NCBI RefSeq assembly: GCF_004803505.1
Contig: NZ_SSWH01000007.1
Location: 141,569 to 205,568 of the forward strand
DNA length: 64,000 nt
Source of the DNA: Arthrobacter echini
GTDB lineage: Bacteria; Actinomycetota; Actinomycetes; Actinomycetales; Micrococcaceae
Direction: 5' to 3'
Positions 37,009 to 44,738 of this stretch are shown here, in pieces; position 1 is the stretch's first letter, and each line of letters opens with the position of its first letter. A program made the position numbers and the translations under genes. The notes beneath the pieces were generated by a model, which saw only the letters and a program-made list of their open reading frames with translations, searched no databases and had not been told where the DNA came from.

Positions 37009-38226
37009 CTATGTCGGGGTGTAGGGGATGAAGGCTTCCACACGGTAGCCGCCTCCGACGCGCGGTGCCGCCGTGACCACTCCGTCGTAGAGCCGGACGC
37101 GCTCACTCATTCCGGTGATGCCCTGCCCGGCGCCGGCCGTCCCGGGCAGCGGTGCTGCTCCGCGTCCGTCGTCGTCCACAGCCACGGTGAGGCCACGGCC
37201 GCCGTAGTCGAGGGAGACCTCGGTGGTCGAATTCTCGCCGGCATGCTTGAGTACGTTCGTCAGCGACTCCTGCACCACGCGGTAGGCGGTGAGTTCGGCG
37301 CCGAGGGGAAGCGGCCTGAGCGGGGTCCCGATGCGGCGACAGGAGACCCGCACACCTGCGCGGCGCACCGATTGGACGAGCGCGTCGATGTCGTCGAGCG
37401 TGGGTACGGGACGCGTCGAGGAGCGCTCGTCGCCGCGCAGCACGCCGAGGAGCCGGCGCATCTCCTGCAGCGAGCTTCGTCCCGTATCGGCGATGGTGGC
37501 GAGGGTCTGTACCGCGAGTTCCGGGGCGTGCGCGCTCGCGTACCGGGCGCCGTCGGCCTGCGTGATGATCACCGACAGCGAGTGGGCCACGACGTCGTGC
37601 ATCTCGCGGGCTATGTGGCTGCGCTCGTCGGCCGCGGCGAGATCGCGCTCCTGCTGCCGTTCCACTTCCAGCCGCCGTGCCCGGTCCTCGAGGGCCTGGA
37701 GGGTCATCCTGCGGGAACGGGCGAGATCGCCGAGGGTCCAGGCGAGCAGGACGAGCGCTTCGACGAGGAAGAGCACCAGGAGGAACTGCGGGAGCGCACT
37801 CAGCACGGAACTGCGTGCGCCGAGGCCGAACAGATCGCCGTACTGCACGATGCCGACGGCCGTTCCCGTCATGGCCAGGATGAGGGCTCCCAGGCTCGCC
37901 CAGCGCGGGCCGTGGGCAGCCAGCGTGTACACCGTGACGAGGATGGCGAGCTGACCCGGCACCGGCTGTACTCCGATGAGGAGCTGCAGCACGCAGATGC
38001 CGGCGACGATGCCGGCGGACAGGAGTACCTGGGATCGTCGCCAGGCCAGCGGCAGGACAAGCGCCAGGGAGACGATCACGAGCTGCCAGTACCCCTCGAA
38101 GCCCATGTTCGAGAGAGGAAGACCGAAGGGGAGGACGAGCAGCAGGAAGAGTCCCACCGCGAGGCACGCGTCGATCGTTCCGGGGTGTGCGCGCAGCCAG
38201 CGTGCGAGCCGGAGGTGCAGATCCAT
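37009..38226 (-). CDS. Sensor histidine kinase (NarX/DesK-like)
   Basis: A 405-residue membrane kinase. About five hydrophobic segments fill residues 15-165. A coiled linker (LEDRARRLEVERQQERDLA) leads to a HisKA_3 domain with His210 in REMHDVVAHSLSVI, then an HATPase_c domain with VVQESLTNVLKHA (N box), VDDDGRGA and GAGQGITGMSERV (G boxes). The ATG at 38226 has TACATT 6 nt upstream, fitting a leaderless transcript. It is first of the kinase-regulator-ABC set and divergent from leuB. Confidence 0.9.
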   Translation of the reverse strand: MDLHLRLARWLRAHPGTIDACLAVGLFLLLVLPFGLPLSNMGFEGYWQLVIVSLALVLPLAWRRSQVLLSAGIVAGICVLQLLIGVQPVPGQLAILVTVYTLAAHGPRWASLGALILAMTGTAVGIVQYGDLFGLGARSSVLSALPQFLLVLFLVEALVLLAWTLGDLARSRRMTLQALEDRARRLEVERQQERDLAAADERSHIAREMHDVVAHSLSVIITQADGARYASAHAPELAVQTLATIADTGRSSLQEMRRLLGVLRGDERSSTRPVPTLDDIDALVQSVRRAGVRVSCRRIGTPLRPLPLGAELTAYRVVQESLTNVLKHAGENSTTEVSLDYGGRGLTVAVDDDGRGAAPLPGTAGAGQGITGMSERVRLYDGVVTAAPRVGGGYRVEAFIPYTPT

Positions 38227-38261
38227 GTGACCAATGTAGGTCGCAGCCATCACCGGCCACA

Positions 38262-38280
38262 TCCGCCGACGGAATGAGCC
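38262..38280. promoter_or_regulatory. Candidate regulator site upstream of sensor kinase
   Basis: ACGGAATGAGC at 38269-38279 repeats the motif found before the ABC ATPase gene. It lies about 25-45 nt upstream of the predicted -10 of the kinase gene (38233-38238, minus strand), so it could serve autoregulation. CGTCTCA at 38282-38288 follows directly and matches half of the palindrome before leuC. Confidence 0.4.
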
Positions 38281-38325
38281 GCGTCTCACCCAGCGGACCG
38301 ACTGTTGCGGCCCGTGGCGCTTTCC

Positions 38326-38337
38326 TACGCTGGGGTC
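38326..38337 (+). promoter_or_regulatory. -10 box of leaderless leuB promoter
   Basis: TACGCT at 38326-38331 followed by 6 nt and the leuB ATG, without a ribosome-binding site. It predicts a leaderless mRNA. Confidence 0.55.
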
Positions 38338-39390
38338 ATGACTGCTGCCCCGCACCGACTCGACATCGCCGTGATCCCCGGAGACGGGATCGGGCCCGAG
38401 GTGACGCGGGAGGCGGTGAAGGTACTGCGCGCGGTGACCGGTGACGACGTCGACCTCGCTCTCACCGACTACGACCTCGGCGCCGACCACTGGCTGGCGA
38501 CGGGCCAGACCCTGCCCGATGCGACGCTGGAGCAGCTGCGGACCCACGATGCCATCCTCTTCGGCGCGGTGGGCGCCGCTCCGGGGGACACCCGCATCCC
38601 CTCCGGACTCATCGAACGCGAGCTCCTGCTCAGGCTCCGCTTCTCCCTCGACCACTACGTCAATCTCCGGCCCTCCCGCCTCTACAGCGGCGTTCCGAGC
38701 CCGCTGGCCGATCCCGGCGTCATCGATTTCGTCGTCGTGCGGGAGGGAACGGAGGGGCCCTACACCGGCAACGGTGGAACCCTGCGCGGCGGTACACCGC
38801 ACGAGGTGGCGACCGAGGTCTCGCTCAACACCGCGCACGGTGTGGAGCGCGTGGTCCGGGACGCCTTCGCCCGGGCAGCTGCGCGCCGCGGCAGGCTGAC
38901 GCTGGTCCACAAGCACAACGTGCTGGTGTATGCCGGTCGGCTGTGGAAGCGCATCGTCGAGGCGGTCGCCGCTGAGTTTCCCGACGTCGTCCACGACTAC
39001 CTGCATGTGGATGCCGCCATGATCTTCCTGGTCACGGATCCCTCCCGCTTCGACGTGATCGTGACGGACAACCTGTTCGGTGACATCGTGACCGATCTCG
39101 CTGCTGCGGTGACGGGCGGAATCGGACTCGCGGCGTCGGCGAACCTGAACATGGATGGAAGCGCGCCGTCCATGTTCGAGCCCGTCCATGGGTCTGCGCC
39201 CGACATCGCGGGCCGGCAGCTCGCCGACCCCACGGCCTCGATCCTCTCGGCGGCACTGCTGCTGCGGCACGTCGGTCTGGACGATCCGGCGGCGCGCATC
39301 GAGCGGTCCGTCGCGGAGGACATCGCCTCCAGAACCGGGAGCCGGAGTACGGCCGCCATCGGCGACGCCATCGCCGCCGCCGTGTCCTAA
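38338..39390 (+). CDS. leuB: 3-isopropylmalate dehydrogenase
   Basis: A 350-residue beta-decarboxylating dehydrogenase for leucine synthesis. It begins with [13 protein letters not shown], has the substrate Arg residues in [17 protein letters not shown], the catalytic Tyr in [13 protein letters not shown], Lys in [12 protein letters not shown] and the metal site [15 protein letters not shown], with the cofactor loop [10 protein letters not shown]. The type is the shorter actinobacterial LeuB. The ATG at 38338 follows TACGCT by 6 nt. ilvE lies 90 nt downstream. Confidence 0.95.
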   Translation: MTAAPHRLDIAVIPGDGIGPEVTREAVKVLRAVTGDDVDLALTDYDLGADHWLATGQTLPDATLEQLRTHDAILFGAVGAAPGDTRIPSGLIERELLLRLRFSLDHYVNLRPSRLYSGVPSPLADPGVIDFVVVREGTEGPYTGNGGTLRGGTPHEVATEVSLNTAHGVERVVRDAFARAAARRGRLTLVHKHNVLVYAGRLWKRIVEAVAAEFPDVVHDYLHVDAAMIFLVTDPSRFDVIVTDNLFGDIVTDLAAAVTGGIGLAASANLNMDGSAPSMFEPVHGSAPDIAGRQLADPTASILSAALLLRHVGLDDPAARIERSVAEDIASRTGSRSTAAIGDAIAAAVS

Positions 39391-39480
39391 AGTGGTCATA
39401 CATCCCCGGTGCCACGGCACTGACCACCCACGGGCGACGGCGGCCCTGCCGCGTTCGGCTCGTTCCAGCGCGGAGGAATC

Positions 39481-40587
39481 ATGGTAGCCACCGATACCCA
39501 CTTTGCCCAGCACCTCTCGACACAGCGGGTTCCGGCCGGGAAGCGGGAGGCCATCCTGGCTGATCCGGGCTTCGGCAACTACTTCACCGACCACACGGCG
39601 ATCATCGACTTCAGCGCGGATACGTCCAACGTGGGGAACTGGCACGACGCGCGGGTGGAGCCCTACGGTCCGATCGCCCTGGACCCGGCAGCCGGTGTGC
39701 TGCACTACGGCCAGGAGATCTTCGAGGGCATGAAGGCCTACCGGCACGACGACGGATCCATCTGGACCTTCCGTGCCGACGCCAATGCCGCACGGCTCAA
39801 TCGTTCGGCGATCCGACTCGCCCTGCCGCAATTGCCGGAGGAACTGTTCCTGGAGTCCTTGCGCCAGCTGGTGAGCGTCGATCAGGACTGGGTCCCCACG
39901 CGCGACGGCGACAGTCTGTACCTGCGGCCGTTCATGATCGCCACGGAGGCGTTCCTCGGCGTGCGCCCTGCACGCGAGGTGTCCTTCCGCGTGATCGCCT
40001 CCCCGGCCGGCAACTACTTCGGGGGTGAGGTGAAGCCCGTGGACATCTGGGTCTCGCGCACCTATGCGCGCGCGGGACGCGGCGGCACCGGTGCGGCCAA
40101 GGCGGGCGGCAACTACGCGTCGTCCCTGGTGGCGCAGATGGAGGCCGAGGCCCACGGCTGCAAGCAGGTCCTGTTCCTCGACCAGTTCAATCACAATGCG
40201 GTCGAGGAACTCGGAGGAATGAATGTCTTCTTCGTCTTCCGCGACGGTTCGATGGTCACACCGGCGCTCTCGGGGACCATCCTCGAGGGCATCACGCGCG
40301 CGTCCGTCATCCAGCTCGGCCGGGACCGGGGGCTCCACGTCACCGAGCGCACCATCACGCTCGACGAGTGGCGTGACGGCATCGCGTCCGGCGAGATCAC
40401 GGAGGTCTTCGCGTGCGGTACGGCGGCCGTCATCACACCGATCGGGCAGCTGCGCGACGGCGACGAGCTGATCGGTGCAGCCGGTGCTCCGGCCGGCGAG
40501 GTGACCATGTCCATCCGCAGCCAGCTGCTGGGTATCCAGGCCGGACTCCTCGAGGACACGCACGGCTGGCTCACGCGCCTGGTGTAG
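39481..40587 (+). CDS. ilvE: Branched-chain amino acid aminotransferase
   Basis: A 368-residue fold-type IV PLP enzyme converting branched 2-keto acids to Val, Leu and Ile. The PLP Lys is residue 207 in GAAKAGGNYASS. Other landmarks are GQEIFEGMKAYRHDDG, RPFMIATEAFLGVRP and the C-terminal EVFACGTAAVITPIG phosphate-binding loop. CGGAGGAATC lies just before the ATG. It follows leuB and converges on the GGDEF-EAL gene. Confidence 0.95.
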   Translation: MVATDTHFAQHLSTQRVPAGKREAILADPGFGNYFTDHTAIIDFSADTSNVGNWHDARVEPYGPIALDPAAGVLHYGQEIFEGMKAYRHDDGSIWTFRADANAARLNRSAIRLALPQLPEELFLESLRQLVSVDQDWVPTRDGDSLYLRPFMIATEAFLGVRPAREVSFRVIASPAGNYFGGEVKPVDIWVSRTYARAGRGGTGAAKAGGNYASSLVAQMEAEAHGCKQVLFLDQFNHNAVEELGGMNVFFVFRDGSMVTPALSGTILEGITRASVIQLGRDRGLHVTERTITLDEWRDGIASGEITEVFACGTAAVITPIGQLRDGDELIGAAGAPAGEVTMSIRSQLLGIQAGLLEDTHGWLTRLV

Positions 40588-40613
40588 TGGCCGGTGAGTG
40601 CAGGGCAGACGAC

Positions 40614-42203
40614 TCAGCGCACGGCCGGGATCCCCGTGTCGTCGATCTCGTTGAGCTCGTCCATCTCGTCGCGCTCTCCCAGGTAACGGGTGGCACCGAG
40701 GAGTGCGCCCATCTCGTCCGCCGGCAGCGGCTTGCAGAAGTAGAAGCCCTGCCCGCTGTTGCACCGCATGGCCCTGAGCTGATCCGCCTGCTGACGCGTC
40801 TCGATGCCCTCGAACACCGCCTCGAGACCGGCGGCCGTGATCAGTTGCAGGATCGCTGCGACGAACTCGAGCTGACCCGGTCTGGTGTTCAGCTCGGTGA
40901 GCAGCGAACGGTCCACTTTGACCATGCTGACCGGCAGTTCGCGCAGATAGCTGATCGAGGAGTATCCGGTCCCGAAGTCGTCGATCTCGATGCCGACGCC
41001 GAGCTGTTTGAGGCTCAGCAGTGAGTACATCTCCACCTCGCCGCGAGTGACGATCGCGGTCTCGGTGATCTCGACGACGAGGCTGCTGGCGGGAAGATCG
41101 AGTTCACGCAACAGCGCCCGCACATGATCCACGAGGTCGAGCTGTTTGAGTTCGACGGCGGAGAGATTGACCCGGAGCTGGAAGTCGTCGTCGAGCGCCA
41201 GCTCCTTCTTCCATCGAGCGAGCTGTCGCAGGGAGGTGGACATCACCCAGCGGTCGAGATCGTGGATCACCCCGATCTCCTCCGCGAGCGGGATGAACGT
41301 GTCCGGTGGGATGAGGCCGCGCACCGGGTGCTGCCACCGGACGAGGACCTCGACTCCCAGGATCCGGTTCGTGGCGAGTTCGACGACCGGCTGATAGTGC
41401 AGCACGAGCTCGGTCGAGGCGATGGCGTCCCGCAGCTCGGCGGCCATCTGGCTGCGGAGCTGCCGTGAGTAGAGCATGACCGGCTGGAAGATCTTGATGA
41501 TGTTGCGGCCCTCACGCTTGGCCGCGTACATGGCCGTGTCGGCGTCCAGCAGCAGCTCCTCAGCACTCTGGTTCGTTGTGCCGATGCGGATGCCGACGCT
41601 CGCGCGGCATTCGATATCGACCGCATCGACCCGGATCTTCTCCGCGAGCGCTTCAACGGCCCTGCGTGCCACCTGCAGGGCGATGTCCAGCGTTGCACCG
41701 GGAAGCAGGACGGCGAACTCGTCGCCGCCGAGGCGCGCCACGAGATCGCTCTCGCGCACCACCCTGTTGAGTCGGTGCGCGACCACCTGGAGCACGCGGT
41801 CGCCGGTGTCGTGACCGAAGCGATCATTGATGTTCTTGAAACTGTCCAGGTCGAGGAGCAGGAGAGCCGGGGGCAGGGCTCCCTCGGCGATCTGACCGAG
41901 GGCTTCCTCGATCCCGTCCATCAGGGCCACGCGATTGGCGAGTCCCGTGAGTGCGTCCGACATGGCCATCTTCATCATGTCGACATGGGCCTGGCGGAGC
42001 ATGGCCGTGCGGCTCTCCACCCGTTTCTCGAACTGCTCGTAGACCTGCTGGAGCTCTTCGGCGAGGAGATTCACGCCGGTGATGACGGCGTCCACCTCGT
42101 CCCTGGCGCTGGAGGGCTCGAGACGACTGCTGAGCTCTCCCTTGGAGAGCCGGACGATGCTCTCGACCAGCATCGCGAGTCGGGGGTCCTTGTCAGCGCT
42201 CAT
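40614..42203 (-). CDS. GGDEF-EAL cyclic-di-GMP protein
   Basis: A 529-residue cytosolic protein. Residues about 10-65 resemble a HAMP-like linker and coiled coil (ELSSRLEPSSARDEVDAVI), but no membrane segment is seen. The diguanylate cyclase domain (about 75-245) has the intact active-site LGGDEFAVL. The phosphodiesterase domain (about 255-510) has EVLVRW in place of EAL, plus NLSAVEL, ITETA and DDFGTGYSSISYL, most of the metal and loop-6 residues of active enzymes. It may make or degrade c-di-GMP. TAGGCT lies 7 nt before its ATG (42211-42216, minus strand), so it has its own leaderless promoter although the TPR gene ends 95 nt upstream. Confidence 0.9.
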   Translation of the reverse strand: MSADKDPRLAMLVESIVRLSKGELSSRLEPSSARDEVDAVITGVNLLAEELQQVYEQFEKRVESRTAMLRQAHVDMMKMAMSDALTGLANRVALMDGIEEALGQIAEGALPPALLLLDLDSFKNINDRFGHDTGDRVLQVVAHRLNRVVRESDLVARLGGDEFAVLLPGATLDIALQVARRAVEALAEKIRVDAVDIECRASVGIRIGTTNQSAEELLLDADTAMYAAKREGRNIIKIFQPVMLYSRQLRSQMAAELRDAIASTELVLHYQPVVELATNRILGVEVLVRWQHPVRGLIPPDTFIPLAEEIGVIHDLDRWVMSTSLRQLARWKKELALDDDFQLRVNLSAVELKQLDLVDHVRALLRELDLPASSLVVEITETAIVTRGEVEMYSLLSLKQLGVGIEIDDFGTGYSSISYLRELPVSMVKVDRSLLTELNTRPGQLEFVAAILQLITAAGLEAVFEGIETRQQADQLRAMRCNSGQGFYFCKPLPADEMGALLGATRYLGERDEMDELNEIDDTGIPAVR

Positions 42204-42298
42204 CGGACCCAGCCTACCGTCAGGCAGAGATTCATCCGCAGCGGAATGGCCAGGTTAAGCGAGCGCGGGGAGGTGACGCCGGAAGATTTCAGCCACAC

Positions 42299-43360
42299 CT
42301 ATCGCTGCTGAAGATCGTCGATGAGTTGCCTCGCTGTCGCTGCCCGGTCCTGGGCGCCGGACTGCAGGAAGAGGTCCTCGCCGAGCTCGAGCTGAGTGAT
42401 GGCATCCGCAGTGCTGCCACTTTCGGCCAGCGCCTGTCCGAGGAGGAGGTGGGCCTGGGCAGCGGTGTGTGATGCGACGAGGTCCTTATGGTCGATCACT
42501 GAGTGCAGCAGCTCAGTCGCTGTATCGAACTGACCCGTCAGGACAAGCCAGTGAGCGCGCGTGAGCTTGAGTTCCTCGCGGTCCCGGTCAGTGCCACCGA
42601 TGATGAAGTTGGCCATTTCAGCCCGCTCGATGCACTCGAGAGTCTCAGACTCGACGACGCCTGCAGAGAGTCGAAGCGACGCCGATGCTCGGTTGAACCG
42701 GGACCAGAGATCGAGGTCGTTCATGGGAGAGATAGTTTTCGCAGCTAGCCGATGGTAGTAGACGCCCTCGTCAATCTGCTTCAGTAGGAACGCAACATTT
42801 CCCATGGCCCAGTAAGACTGACCTGCATAGGGGCTCTCAGGGTGGGACACCAATATCGCAGCAAGACTTTGGCTCTCCTGCCAGGCAGCCTCCCTTTGAT
42901 CGCTATCGGCCAGAGCGGCAATGAGTGCATTTAGCGCCTCTACCAGTATATTTGGTTGCCCTATCTCACTCGACGCGATCTCGACGGCGTGTCGGCCGGC
43001 GGCGATCGCGGGTGCCAAGTCACCACTACCTTGCAGAGCGAAGGAAATCAAACTTGAGACCCTCGCGCTGAGTGCTTTCGAGCGCTGTGTCAGAGGATGG
43101 TCGGCGAGCCGCTCTGCTATCGCCGCTGATTCCCTCATCATTCCCTGCTTCCTCGCGCACTCGGATACGAGGAAAGTGGCGTTCCACCACGACAGATCGT
43201 CTCCATCGTGCTGCGCGGATGATGCGAGTTGTCTTGCAACATTTTTGGCGCCCGCGTAGTCGCGACGGTTCCATGCGTCGCGGGCCTGCAGTTCGAGCAG
43301 CAGCCGTGCACCGACCGCTTCGTCGTAGGCCATGACCCTCTTCAACTCTCCATCTGACAT
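42299..43360 (-). CDS. TPR-repeat protein, Rap/RRNPP-receptor-like
   Basis: A 353-residue all-helical protein made of tetratricopeptide-like repeats, for example LVEALNALIAALADSDQREAA, YWAMGNVAFLLKQIDEGVYYH, ALTRAHWLVLTGQFDTATELL-type (here KLTRAHWLVLTGQFD) and AQAHLLLGQALAESGSTADAI. No helix-turn-helix, signal or membrane segment is seen, so it resembles Rap proteins more than PlcR/Rgg. The start ATG at 43360 follows GAGGG by 10 nt. A secreted 46-residue pre-peptide is encoded divergently 182 nt away, which suggests a peptide receptor. GC is clearly lower than in the flanks, hinting at transfer. Any target is unknown. Confidence 0.7.
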   Translation of the reverse strand: MSDGELKRVMAYDEAVGARLLLELQARDAWNRRDYAGAKNVARQLASSAQHDGDDLSWWNATFLVSECARKQGMMRESAAIAERLADHPLTQRSKALSARVSSLISFALQGSGDLAPAIAAGRHAVEIASSEIGQPNILVEALNALIAALADSDQREAAWQESQSLAAILVSHPESPYAGQSYWAMGNVAFLLKQIDEGVYYHRLAAKTISPMNDLDLWSRFNRASASLRLSAGVVESETLECIERAEMANFIIGGTDRDREELKLTRAHWLVLTGQFDTATELLHSVIDHKDLVASHTAAQAHLLLGQALAESGSTADAITQLELGEDLFLQSGAQDRAATARQLIDDLQQR

Positions 43361-43442
43361 AAGGCTGTATCCCTCATTATTAGGGCTCTTCTTTGGTAGA
43401 GCGACCCAAGCTGGGGATTTATGAAGAATCTGTTCAAGGTTG

Positions 43443-43471
43443 TTACAAAAGTGACTGGTGTGGCTTACGAT
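43443..43471 (+). promoter_or_regulatory. Candidate promoter of the pre-peptide gene
   Basis: TTACAA (43443-43448) and TACGAT (43466-43471) are separated by 17 nt, giving a 5' untranslated leader of about 65 nt before the peptide ATG. TTGTTACAA (43440-43448) overlapping the -35 is a small palindrome that could bind a regulator. Confidence 0.4.
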
Positions 43472-43542
43472 GAAAAGCGAGCCGCCCGTGGTACTACGCG
43501 CGATGCTCGCAACCACTGAAATCACTACATAAGGATGTCTTC

Positions 43543-43683
43543 ATGAAGCGTTTTACCTCAGCCCTCGTTCTCGCCACCATGCTCGTCACCGGTTCTGCCG
43601 CAGTCGCAAATGCTGCTCCTGCGAAGGCCGGTTCCGACGTGCCGGTGTCATCCGTAGACCGTGTAAACAACTGGCCCTTCTAG
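43543..43683 (+). CDS. 46-residue secreted pre-peptide, possible signalling pheromone
   Basis: The frame starts with a clear Sec signal: MKR, then a hydrophobic core (FTSALVLATMLVTGSAAVA) and an ANA cleavage motif before AP. The remaining about 22 residues end in VDRVNNWPF. AAGGA lies 7 nt before the ATG. Phr-type pheromones are made the same way: a small exported precursor whose C-terminal 5-10 residues are released and re-imported to bind a TPR receptor. The TPR gene is divergent and adjacent. A hairpin follows at 43749-43797. That this peptide is a signal is inference. Confidence 0.7.
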   Translation: MKRFTSALVLATMLVTGSAAVANAAPAKAGSDVPVSSVDRVNNWPF

Positions 43684-43748
43684 GTCCCTATCGGCCGACC
43701 GGCGCCTTTCGTTAGGTACCGGGCCACATCGGTAGGCTGAGCAGACAA

Positions 43749-43797
43749 ATACCGCGGGCGCCCTCCACTGGGGAGGGAGCGTCCGCGGTATCTGTTT
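43749..43797 (+). terminator. Terminator-like hairpin after the pre-peptide gene
   Basis: ATACCGCGG (43749-43757) pairs with CCGCGGTAT (43783-43791), and inner GCGCCCTCC/GGAGGG bases extend the stem. CTGTTT follows, a modest U-tract. It should end transcription of the peptide gene before the FAH-family gene. Confidence 0.65.
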
Positions 43798-43866
43798 AAC
43801 CACGTATGACGAATCTTTACGGGCTACGCGATGCCGGGGGAGTGCAGAGGTCAGCACGCCGGGCAC

Positions 43867-43878
43867 TAGGCTGGTTCA
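43867..43878 (+). promoter_or_regulatory. -10 box of leaderless FAH-family gene promoter
   Basis: TAGGCT at 43867-43872 is followed by 6 nt and the ATG at 43879. No ribosome-binding site is seen. Confidence 0.55.
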
Positions 43879-44652
43879 ATGCGAATCGCACGCTTTGTCG
43901 TCCAGGATGACCCAATGTTCGGAGTGGTCGAGGGTGCCACCGGAAGTGAGGAGATCGCCGTCATCCAGGGCGATCCCTTCTACAACGGTATCGAGCCCAC
44001 CGGTGCGCGCCACGCGCTCGAGGATGTGCGGCTGCTCGCCCCGGTGATCCCGCGCAGCAAGGTAGTGGGGGTCGGGCGCAACTACGCCGACCACATCCAG
44101 GAGATGAACAGCGAGACCCCGGCAGCTCCACTGCTGTTCCTCAAGCCCAACACCTCGGTGATCGGCCCGGGGGACCCCATCATGCTCCCCTCCTTCTCGG
44201 ACCAGATCTCGTACGAGGCCGAGCTCGCCATCGTGATCGGGCGCATCTGCAAGGACGTGCCGCTGGAGCGCGTGGACGACGTCGTCTTCGGCTACACCTG
44301 CGCCAACGACGTGACGGCGCGCGACGTCCAGAAGACCGACGACCAGTGGGCGCGGGCCAAGGGCTTCGACACCTCGTGCCCCATCGGTCCGTGGATCGAG
44401 ACGGATCTGAATCCCGACAACCTCAGGATCACCGGCGCGCTCGACGGCGATCTCCGCCAGGACGGCTCCACGAGCGAGATGGTCTGGGGCGCCCGCGAAC
44501 TGGTGTCCTACGTCTCGCAGGCGTTCACGCTCCTTCCGGGTGATCTGATCCTCACCGGAACACCTGCCGGCGTCGGACTGATCACCGACGGCCAGCGGTA
44601 CGACATCGACATCGAGGGCATCGGACGCCTGTCCAACATCGCGCGCCGCTGA
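43879..44652 (+). CDS. Fumarylacetoacetate hydrolase (FAH) family protein
   Basis: A 257-residue FAH-fold protein. It has VVGVGRNYADHIQEM, FLKPNTSVIGPGDPI, metal ligands in YEAELAIVIGR, the ANDVTARDVQ segment and the C-terminal LLPGDLILTGTPAGVG. Members act as acylpyruvate hydrolases, oxaloacetate decarboxylases or 2-hydroxyhepta-diene-dioate isomerases, and the specific reaction cannot be decided. Its position before gltX is common in Arthrobacter-type genomes as I recall. The message is probably leaderless. Confidence 0.85.
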   Translation: MRIARFVVQDDPMFGVVEGATGSEEIAVIQGDPFYNGIEPTGARHALEDVRLLAPVIPRSKVVGVGRNYADHIQEMNSETPAAPLLFLKPNTSVIGPGDPIMLPSFSDQISYEAELAIVIGRICKDVPLERVDDVVFGYTCANDVTARDVQKTDDQWARAKGFDTSCPIGPWIETDLNPDNLRITGALDGDLRQDGSTSEMVWGARELVSYVSQAFTLLPGDLILTGTPAGVGLITDGQRYDIDIEGIGRLSNIARR

Positions 44653-44705
44653 GCGGCTGCCTCGTCGGGCCCGGCCGGTGGAACGAGCGGTACGGCGCGA
44701 GGAGC

Positions 44706-44738
44706 CATGATGGTCCCATTTAGACTGGGACCATCATG
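44706..44738. promoter_or_regulatory. Perfect 13-bp palindrome over the gltX -10 and start codon
   Basis: CATGATGGTCCCA and TGGGACCATCATG pair perfectly around a 7-nt loop (TTTAGAC). The right half of the loop and first base of the right arm form the probable -10 TAGACT (44721-44726), and the arm ends in the gltX ATG (44736-44738). A bound protein would block the promoter; if transcription starts upstream, the RNA hairpin would hide the start codon. Confidence 0.7.

Noticed and set aside
37009..40764. 1251-codon open frame on the minus strand spanning ilvE, leuB and the kinase
   Set aside because: Only the first part (to 38226) is a real gene. The rest runs antisense to leuB and ilvE with His/Arg/Gly-rich shadow composition and no domain.
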